From: Deltaproteobacteria bacterium
Lineage (GTDB): Bacteria > Myxococcota_C > UBA6777
DNA: 64,000 nt
Assembly: GCA_006226375.1 (NCBI GenBank)
Contig: SBHC01000005.1
Location: 1 to 64,000, forward strand
Direction of reading: 5' to 3'
Positions 58,543-64,000 of the stretch are shown piece by piece (within the stretch, counting starts at the first letter, position 1; the number at the start of each line of letters is the position of its first letter). Made by a program: the position numbers and the translations under genes. A model generated the notes under the pieces. It saw nothing but the letters and a program-made list of their open reading frames with translations. It did no database searches and was not told where the DNA came from.

Positions 58543-59515
58543 CATCCTGGCACTAGTGTTCCTTCTCCTGGGCTGCGGCATACCTGGTAAGCCTGGACCC
58601 CAGGGAGACCAAGGAGAGCGTGGCCCAGCAGGAAACCAAGGCCCCCAAGGACCAGCAGGTCCCAAAGGTGACCGCGGACCGGCAGGTCCCCAAGGACCCG
58701 AAGGCAGCGTAAAGACAGACGACGTCAAGCCGATCGTAGAAGCAGCGATGAAGACACAGATTGACGCGCTGCAAAAGCAGATCGACGATTTGAAGTCACT
58801 TCTCCAAAATCGCGGACAATGCCCCAGCGACATGGTCACGATCGGAACTTTCTGCATCGACAGATACGAAGCCAGCGTTGATGACCCGAACAACCTGGGC
58901 ACTTTGGATGGCAGCCGAACCACAGCCAAGGCTCTATCTGTGGAAGCCATCCCACAGACCAAGATCTCCTGGATGCAAGCGTCCCGAGCATGCAGCAACG
59001 CAGGCAAGCGACTTTGTACCCGTCAAGAGTGGCTGCTGGGAGCAGGAGGAACTCCAAGCGGAGCTCAACCCCCAAACCCCGATGATTGCAACACCAAAGC
59101 AAGCGGCGCGGTCAAAAGTGGCAGCCGAAGCCAGTGCAAGTCAGGGGCAGGCATTGTCGATGCGATAGGCAACGTTTCAGAGTGGGTGGACGAATGGTAT
59201 GTGACCGGAGCACCGGTCGAAACCGACCCCGCGAAGTGGCTCCAGGCTCTTATGATTGAGCCTTTTGGACAGGTCGCGGCAGACGGCAAAGATGCAACGT
59301 GGAACGTGAACGGACGAGCCCTCAACGATCTCACAACCCCGCTCACACCCAGCATTGGGATGCCTGCGGTTGGAGCCCGAGGAGGAAGCTACCTGGACGA
59401 AGATGGAACAGGCCTCCTCAGCCTGGATCTCCGTTACGCAGCAACCGTCCCAGTTGAACACGTTGGGTTTCGCTGCTGCAGAGACCGCACGGTTCCACCC
59501 AGCACGACTCCGTAA
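58511..59515 (+). CDS. Lipoprotein with collagen-like Gly-X-Y stretch and FGE/SUMF1-type domain
   Basis: 334 aa. Lipobox LLLGC (Cys about 22), then an uninterrupted run of about 13 Gly-X-Y triplets ([16 protein letters not shown] and onward to GPEG, about 26-66), a short coiled coil ([20 protein letters not shown]) and a formylglycine-generating-enzyme-like domain: [57 protein letters not shown] and VGFRCC. The two catalytic Cys of true FGE are not evident at the usual places, so it may be a C-type-lectin-like binding module. Gly-X-Y would trimerise and project the domain from the membrane. Last gene of the pcm operon. Confidence 0.87.
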   Translation: MQRWFAFRASSILALVFLLLGCGIPGKPGPQGDQGERGPAGNQGPQGPAGPKGDRGPAGPQGPEGSVKTDDVKPIVEAAMKTQIDALQKQIDDLKSLLQNRGQCPSDMVTIGTFCIDRYEASVDDPNNLGTLDGSRTTAKALSVEAIPQTKISWMQASRACSNAGKRLCTRQEWLLGAGGTPSGAQPPNPDDCNTKASGAVKSGSRSQCKSGAGIVDAIGNVSEWVDEWYVTGAPVETDPAKWLQALMIEPFGQVAADGKDATWNVNGRALNDLTTPLTPSIGMPAVGARGGSYLDEDGTGLLSLDLRYAATVPVEHVGFRCCRDRTVPPSTTP

Positions 59516-59911
59516 TGCAAGCCAGAGCATAGAACACCCCAGTCTACCTTCGAATGAACCTCTCCCTTTCCTAGCGTTGAAATCAGGTCAGAAGTGCGGA
59601 AAAAAAGCGCTCCGGCAGCGAATTCGTGTCGCAGCAGGACATGGCGAGTTCTTATACTGTGGAAGAAGGCACCCCCAAACCCGGATGTCACGGGCGTGGA
59701 GCTAGCGTCTGCCAGCGAGGATGGCCAACCACAACAACGCTTGTCAAACAGCCACTTAGGCCTGACAAGATTGTGATGAGAGACCTGACCGCGCGCGAAC
59801 TCTACGACCCTCGACGTGGCACCTGGCGGAAGCCGAACCAGATCCAGGAAGACCTGCCCCTTGGGGTGTGGCTGTTCCCCGGACCCGAAAAGCGCGGGGT
59901 AGCCCGATCAT

Positions 59912-59935
59912 GGCGAAGAGAGTCGCCGGTTTTTC
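59912..59935 (+). terminator. Intrinsic terminator candidate
   Basis: GGCGA (59912-59916), a six-base loop, and TCGCC (59923-59927), then ggtttttctcctttt. It lies about 400 bp after the FGE-domain lipoprotein gene and could end that operon or a small RNA in the gap. Confidence 0.5.
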
Positions 59936-60015
59936 TCCTTTTCGCTTCTGTCCCACCTTCCTCCTGAACGTTCGTATCTCAAACATCTATACGGAGAAAA
60001 CCTCCTCACGGAGAT

Positions 60016-60049
60016 GACCGGCCGCAGCACAAGGCTGCGTCACCCGGTC
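60016..60049 (+). ncRNA. Two-step hairpin, possible leader structure of the downstream gene
   Basis: Outer stem GACCGG/CCGGTC (60016-60021 with 60044-60049) and inner stem CGCAGC/GCTGCG (60023-60028 with 60034-60039) around a five-base loop. It is followed by ggaagcctaaggttgggaagg. It lies 265 bp before the 143-aa gene, after the terminator candidate, so it could belong to that gene's leader. No riboswitch class assigned. Confidence 0.35.
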
Positions 60050-60313
60050 AGGAAGCCTAAGGTTGGGAAGGAGAGCACAAAACCTCTCTGGGTATACCTG
60101 ACTTTCCTACAAAAGGAAATGGCTCATGTTCAAGGAGCGTTCTTCAGAGAAGCATCGTTGACGGCATAGCAATGAAGCAGAAAAAATAGGGGATGAATTC
60201 AAGGAATGGAGAAGGGGGTCCGTTTAGCTTGGAAGAACGCAACATAAATCTTTGAGAGAAGTTGCAACGGCACTCCCTGATTGTACGGAACCACTTTGCG
60301 AAAGGAATACGCC

Positions 60314-60745
60314 ATGCCTGAATGCAACAGCTACGACATTCTCCCTGCAAGCGGCTATAGCCAGGAGATCTTGTCTGTTCAAGACTTTAGCTACGAAGAG
60401 ATCTTGTCTGTGCAAGATTTCAGCTACGAGATCTTGCCTTCCCAAGACGCAGCACCTGCAGCCAATCCAGATCAGCGCGGCCAGGGTCGGTTTGTTGTTC
60501 TGGTGAACATCAACGACAGCCAACGAGCTCGCTACTTCCTCGCCAAAAAGCTGCATGAGATGTGGGGAGGAAAGAGCTTCCAGGATTACCGCAACGAGGT
60601 CGAAAGCAGCCTCTCCAACACCATCATGGTGATGAAGACAGACGACGAGACCGAGGCGGAGAGCGTTAAGGAGTACTTCATCGAAAACCAGTGCGACGCC
60701 AAGGTCATGGGACAAACCAAGCTCGCTGGAATCTCTGTCTTCTAA
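60314..60745 (+). CDS. Small protein with internal EILSVQDFSYE repeats
   Basis: 143 aa from the ATG at 60314 (AAAGGA eight bases upstream). Residues about 15-45 repeat an 11-residue unit nearly three times (QEILSVQDFSY, EEILSVQDFSY, EILPSQD), also visible as repeats in the DNA (about 60370-60450). After a disordered AAPAANPDQ stretch, residues about 55-143 look like a compact alpha/beta domain (GRFVVLVNINDSQRARYFLAKKLHEMW; TIMVMKTDDETEAESVKEYF; ISVF). No signal, no metal ligands. I recognise no family. It converges on the CheA-like gene (6-bp gap). Confidence 0.75.
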   Translation: MPECNSYDILPASGYSQEILSVQDFSYEEILSVQDFSYEILPSQDAAPAANPDQRGQGRFVVLVNINDSQRARYFLAKKLHEMWGGKSFQDYRNEVESSLSNTIMVMKTDDETEAESVKEYFIENQCDAKVMGQTKLAGISVF

Positions 60746-60751
60746 GAAAGC

Positions 60752-62110
60752 TTAGATATCGAAGAGGTCGGTGTTACTGATCAGCCGCTCCAACAAAGGA
60801 GCGTCCATCACTTGCACCATTCGGGAGTCGGGCAAAAGGCCGACTGCACGTACAGGCGATCGTTCGGAATTGCCCTCAGTGGTCTCAAGCAGAGCCACCA
60901 TCATCTCACCCACGATCGACTCCACATGGATCGCGTAGGTCCCCTTTATCCCAGCCACGACAACACAAAACCCCTGAACATCAGACGATGAGGGCAGATC
61001 TTCTTCCACAAAGGGAGAGTCCGTCTCTTGCGCCATCATATCGATACGAATTTCCAGTGTATCACGCAGCCACTGAGGACTTTCTTTCGAGAGTTGCTCT
61101 TTGGGAGGAGCGGGATTGACCAAGCGATGGTGAATCTCCTCCAGCGTGTAGACAGGAATGGGTTGGGGTTCTTTCGCCCATGTCATGTACCGCTGCGGTC
61201 CAACATGAGAGAAGCCTACCTGCTCGCCCGGGAGGATATCAAGCCAGTGGCTGGTGGGCAGCAACAGCAGTCGCTCTCGCCCTCCCGTCTGGTACGAGAA
61301 AATCAAACCGTGCAAACCGATCTTGTTGTCCGAGCGAGAGTAGAGAGTGCGTAAGCCACGACGGAGAAAACGATACAACGACTGCATGGAAGACAACGAC
61401 TGCTTCACAACAGAGGAGGCTTGGTTCCCAAGTTGCTCTCGTAGATCACGCATCTGAGAGCCGAGTTCACGCAGGGTGTTGTATAGGGATGAAACATCCA
61501 TCCCAGGGGGCATTTCAAATGAAGGCGACGCATCTTGTTTGTTGGACGAGCCAAGTTCACGAGGGATCCACTGCTCTGCGCTCTCCAGATCAAAGGAGAT
61601 ACGCTGCATCGCGTTGTGCTCTTCCATCGAGAGGTGCTGTTGGATGGTGCTCGCCCATTGTTCGTCGCGCTCGAAACGTCGCGACTCCAAGCGAGGAATC
61701 GCAGCCACCTCAGGAGCAGGCTGTGTCCGCTGAGAAAACGAGACCAAATGACCTTCCAACGAACGACCCAGACTGGACAGGTGATGGAGCATTTCCCGCT
61801 CCAAAGGCAGCGCGCCGTGAAGAATGTAACTCCACATCGCTTTGGCTTGCGCGACCATCCGAAATTCATGGTGAAGTTTGAGCCCCCAAAACAATCCGTA
61901 CAAACGGATCAGCGCACCCAACACGCGACGAACGAGGTCTTCGTTGTCGAGCGCATACTCCAGGGCCAGGAGTTTCTCATCCAGGTAGACCAATGCATCA
62001 AAGGCTTCCTCCAGGAGTTCCTCTGTCCTTTCGGAATGTGGTGGCTTTGTCCATTCAAGAGCCTCAGGCTGTTGTGGCATCAAAGCCGATTTCTCATTGT
62101 TCCAAACCAT
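60752..62110 (-). CDS. Degenerate CheA-like protein: Hpt-like N-terminus, CheW-like C-terminus, no kinase core
   Basis: 452 aa from the ATG at 62108-62110, favoured by AAGGA seven bases upstream over the ATG ten codons earlier. Residues about 25-110 form a helical bundle like an Hpt domain (EELLEEAFDALVYLDEKLLALE; IRLYGLFWGLKLHHEFRMVAQAKAMWSYILHG), but the phospho-acceptor His of the HTxKG motif is absent. The middle is a Ser/Gln-rich linker and coiled coil (about 205-255). Two CheW-like halves follow (FSYQTGGRERLLLLPTSHWLDIL; FCVVVAGIKGTYAIHVESIVGEMM...GLLPDSRMVQVMD). No N, G1 or G2 boxes are found. It may be a scaffold or decoy in a chemosensory-like pathway; this is inferred from layout. 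Confidence 0.65.
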   Translation of the reverse strand: MVWNNEKSALMPQQPEALEWTKPPHSERTEELLEEAFDALVYLDEKLLALEYALDNEDLVRRVLGALIRLYGLFWGLKLHHEFRMVAQAKAMWSYILHGALPLEREMLHHLSSLGRSLEGHLVSFSQRTQPAPEVAAIPRLESRRFERDEQWASTIQQHLSMEEHNAMQRISFDLESAEQWIPRELGSSNKQDASPSFEMPPGMDVSSLYNTLRELGSQMRDLREQLGNQASSVVKQSLSSMQSLYRFLRRGLRTLYSRSDNKIGLHGLIFSYQTGGRERLLLLPTSHWLDILPGEQVGFSHVGPQRYMTWAKEPQPIPVYTLEEIHHRLVNPAPPKEQLSKESPQWLRDTLEIRIDMMAQETDSPFVEEDLPSSSDVQGFCVVVAGIKGTYAIHVESIVGEMMVALLETTEGNSERSPVRAVGLLPDSRMVQVMDAPLLERLISNTDLFDI

Positions 62111-62597
62111 AGAGTATTCCTTCACATCAAAATCAACCATACAGCAGCGAGCCTTACAGACATGAAACAGCCCATTGGCGCAAGCTCTGTTGTCACCCCA
62201 TTGTCAAACGAGAAAAAGGCGGTCAGTGCAGAAAAAAAACCTGACGCACCACATTGGATCCAGCCTGTATCACCCCAAAGCCCTGGGCTCGGAAGCTGGC
62301 AAAGGAAGGCGAACGCTGGCACAAGCCAACTATCTCGCTCAGAGAAGACGGCGGACTATACAGAACTTGGCCCGAAAAAGCAAGAGGATCTTGCCCGCAG
62401 GCCGGGTAGCTTGCTGAAGTAGACGAAGAAACGAGCTATCCCCACAGAGATGCTCTGTCAAGCAAGCATAGGGTATACCTAGAAACAGATGTCGCATCAC
62501 ATCCATTCCAGAAAAAACGGCCTTGACGTTCCAGTGGAACCCGCTATCCTCCCTCCCCAACCTTATGTGCCCGGACAACAAAACGAAGGGAAACTCG
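62111..62597. other. 487-bp divergent intergenic region
   Basis: It lies between the CheA-like gene (minus) and the MMPL exporter gene (plus). Two overlapping short frames (about 62161-62422) have no ribosome site. A short palindrome TTCCAGTGGAA lies near 62529-62539, about 60 bp before the exporter ATG, and could be an operator. Nothing else is recognised. Confidence 0.4.
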
Positions 62598-64000
62598 ATG
62601 GCAGAGAACACACCCAACAACGCGACAAACGAACCCAACAACCGACGCTGGTGGACAGGATTGCTGTTTTGGTCCCTGCTCATCCTCAGCGCGTTGGGGT
62701 TGTCACAGGTCCCGAACTGGTCGATGGAAACGCGGGTGGAACAGTACATGCCGGGGCATTGGAAGCAGTCCTGGCAAACCTTTGCTGCCGTCAACGAGCG
62801 CTTTGGCTTTGACCGCACCTTGATTGTGATGGTGAAGGCCGCGCCCAACGATGATGTGTTCTCTCCGGCGATGATGAAGCTCAACAAAGAGTTAACCATA
62901 AAGTTCAGCCGAACTTCGGGGGTGAAGCGAGTGTTGAGCCTGGGCAACGGGATGACCATCCGCAAACAAGGCGACGCGATGGTCGTCCGCCCGCTGATGC
63001 CCAACTCTCTCAAGGGGTATGGAAGCAAAGAACAAAAAGCCCTCCGCAAGCTCGCTCTCTCGGATCCGCTCTTGCGGGGCAGCATGATCGCCGACAGCGG
63101 ACGAGCGTCGCTCTTCCTTATTTCTTTGCCCTCACCGCCGAAGGGTCCCAAGGTAAGCCAAGCGGCCAAAGCCAAGGCTGCCCAAGCTGAGGCCAAGACA
63201 GTGCAAGCTATCCTTGCGCTGCTAAAGCCCTACAAAACCTCCCATCCACGCGTCACCCTTGGCGTAGTAGGACAACCCTTTGTCGCCCCGCTGCTGGAGA
63301 AACAACTGAAACAACAGCTTCCCACTGCAATCAGCTTGTTTGTGTTGTGGAACCTGCTTCTGTTTTTGTTGTTCATCCCCTCCTGGCGACGCAAGGGTTG
63401 GTTTATCGGCGCTTCGATTTGCGCCATTTTTCTGGGAGTTGCGAGTCATACGGGCTGGCACCGTGGCTTGCATGTCAGCATGCTCTGGGTTCCTCTCTGG
63501 GTGTGGTGGGTGCTTGGACTGTGGAGCATGTTTGCCCCCTCCCATGAGGACAACCGGCCCCCACAAACCTGGCTTTGGGTGGGAACCGCTCTGCTTTCTA
63601 CATGGGGACTTACCCTTTGGTTTCACCCTTGGCCAATGATGAGACGATGGGGACTCACCACCACCCTCACCTTGATGGGAGTGCTCGCACTGGGCTGGTT
63701 CTTTTCCCCCCCGACCTCTTCCAAACAAGAAACCATTGAGCCGACTCCCTTTGTGGTGCCTTCGTTCCTTCGGGTACTCACCGTTGCATTGGTCATCGTA
63801 CTTGGAGCCGGCAGCGCGATGTTGTCTTTTGGGCTCACCTCACTCAAACCCATCTACCCTCCTCACGGTCTGCTCTTTCACGGAGAAGAGATCTCCCAAC
63901 AAGAGTTTGGTGGAGCAGCCCCCTTCTTCATTCGGTTTCGTGGAAACCTCCAAGACCCCGTCCATCTGAAAGCGATGGTCCGGGTAGGCCAACGTCTGGA
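62598..64000 (+). CDS. MMPL/RND-superfamily exporter (5' part, cut by window edge)
   Basis: About 467 residues are visible, beginning at the ATG 62598-62600 with AAGGG eight bases upstream. TM1 (WWTGLLFWSLLILSALGLS) is followed by a large periplasmic loop starting ETRVEQYMPG and RFGFDRTLIVMVKA, as in MMPL-type transporters, then a cluster of membrane segments from about residue 245 (AISLFVLWNLLLFLLFI; GASICAIFLGVAS; SMLWVPLWVWWVLGLWSM; LGAGSAMLSFGL) and the start of the next loop. The family moves lipids or hydrophobic compounds out of the inner membrane using the proton gradient. Substrate unknown. Confidence 0.85.
   Translation, partial: MAENTPNNATNEPNNRRWWTGLLFWSLLILSALGLSQVPNWSMETRVEQYMPGHWKQSWQTFAAVNERFGFDRTLIVMVKAAPNDDVFSPAMMKLNKELTIKFSRTSGVKRVLSLGNGMTIRKQGDAMVVRPLMPNSLKGYGSKEQKALRKLALSDPLLRGSMIADSGRASLFLISLPSPPKGPKVSQAAKAKAAQAEAKTVQAILALLKPYKTSHPRVTLGVVGQPFVAPLLEKQLKQQLPTAISLFVLWNLLLFLLFIPSWRRKGWFIGASICAIFLGVASHTGWHRGLHVSMLWVPLWVWWVLGLWSMFAPSHEDNRPPQTWLWVGTALLSTWGLTLWFHPWPMMRRWGLTTTLTLMGVLALGWFFSPPTSSKQETIEPTPFVVPSFLRVLTVALVIVLGAGSAMLSFGLTSLKPIYPPHGLLFHGEEISQQEFGGAAPFFIRFRGNLQDPVHLKAMVRVGQRL

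Larger units (their letters stand above)
59516..60313. other. 798-bp intergenic region with several hairpins and a terminator; possible non-coding RNA
   Basis: No convincing protein gene lies here; a 108-codon frame from 59641 has poor codon pattern and a ribosome site only one base from its ATG. Structured elements on the plus strand are CTTGTCA/TGACAAG (59740-59769, with inner GCC/GGC), CAGG-AAGA-CCTG near 59848, CCCCG/CGGGG near 59878-59898, a terminator-like stem at 59912-59935 and a two-part hairpin at 60016-60049. One or two structured transcripts could occupy it. I could not match 6S, SRP, RNase P, tmRNA or a known riboswitch. Confidence 0.45.

Noticed and set aside
58511-59515. True formylglycine-generating enzyme activating a sulfatase
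   Set aside because: No sulfatase gene is near, and the catalytic Cys pair is not evident; the domain is more likely a binding fold.
59641-59967. 108-codon open frame in the 59.5-60.3 kb gap
   Set aside because: The AGGA is one base from the ATG, the composition is rich in W, R and P with no domain, and the frame crosses several stable hairpins and the terminator stem.
60001-60100. Cobalamin riboswitch or SRP RNA suggested by ggtcaggaag and aaggttgggaagg
   Set aside because: Only short chance likeness; the conserved cores of those RNAs are missing and the downstream gene has no matching function.
62161-62422. Short overlapping frames of 87 and 80 codons before the MMPL gene
   Set aside because: No ribosome site, no recognisable domain, and two frames compete over the same DNA.

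Overview
The window looks like a chromosomal stretch of a Gram-negative, deltaproteobacterial or myxobacteria-like bacterium. The evidence is many lipobox-bearing secreted proteins, Cys-rich 'CxxxxDC' lipoproteins, a cluster of eukaryotic-type Ser/Thr kinase, PP2C phosphatase and FHA-sigma54 activator, an MshEN-domain protein, HEAT-repeat proteins and tripartite RND pumps. Base composition is only moderately G+C-rich, so a classical high-GC myxobacterium is unlikely. No rRNA, tRNA, transposase, integrase or CRISPR array was seen.

The first half (about 1-31 kb) is a metal-resistance island. On the minus strand at the left edge is a Czc-type (divalent metal) RND operon: a small Cys-rich secreted protein, an outer-membrane factor, a His-rich membrane-fusion protein and a CzcA pump cut by the window edge. 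After two repeat-rich stretches that flank an unrecognised 272-aa gene comes a copper/silver block: a secreted DUF3347 protein, a GT39-type membrane glycosyltransferase, a sensor histidine kinase, a multicopper oxidase lipoprotein, an NtrC-family sigma54 response regulator, an ArsP-like permease, a B12-binding radical SAM protein, a CusB-CusA-CusC operon and a CopA P1B-ATPase. The CusB carries two heavy-metal-binding domains and two DUF3347 domains.

The main finding is a readable regulon. Paired 16-bp palindromes TTCTCA-N4-TGAGAA, with copies 21 or 31 bp apart, lie upstream of cusB, copA, the glycosyltransferase and the response regulator itself. Strongly conserved sigma54 promoters (TGG-N9-TGCT, GG/GC at -24/-12) lie between the palindromes and cusB, copA and the glycosyltransferase. 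Similar promoters without clear palindromes precede the DUF3347 gene and the permease, with a weaker one at the oxidase. The simplest reading is that the kinase/NtrC pair senses copper (or silver) and switches on periplasmic oxidation, efflux and envelope functions through sigma54.

From 32 to 39 kb there is a DNA-end-processing operon of archaeal flavour: a Rad50/SbcC-like ATPase with a variant hook, NurA nuclease, a small protein that looks like a free-standing HAS-barrel, and HerA translocase, with no Mre11/SbcD. The rest (39-64 kb) holds a GAF-domain protein, two adjacent HEAT-repeat proteins, a UbiB-type kinase, the PP2C/FHA-activator/STPK signalling cluster, a secreted alpha/beta hydrolase, several lipoproteins, a CAP-domain protein, a PCMT-led three-gene operon ending in a collagen-like plus FGE-domain lipoprotein, an unexplained hairpin-rich 0.8-kb intergenic region, a degenerate CheA-like protein and the start of an MMPL/RND exporter cut by the right edge.
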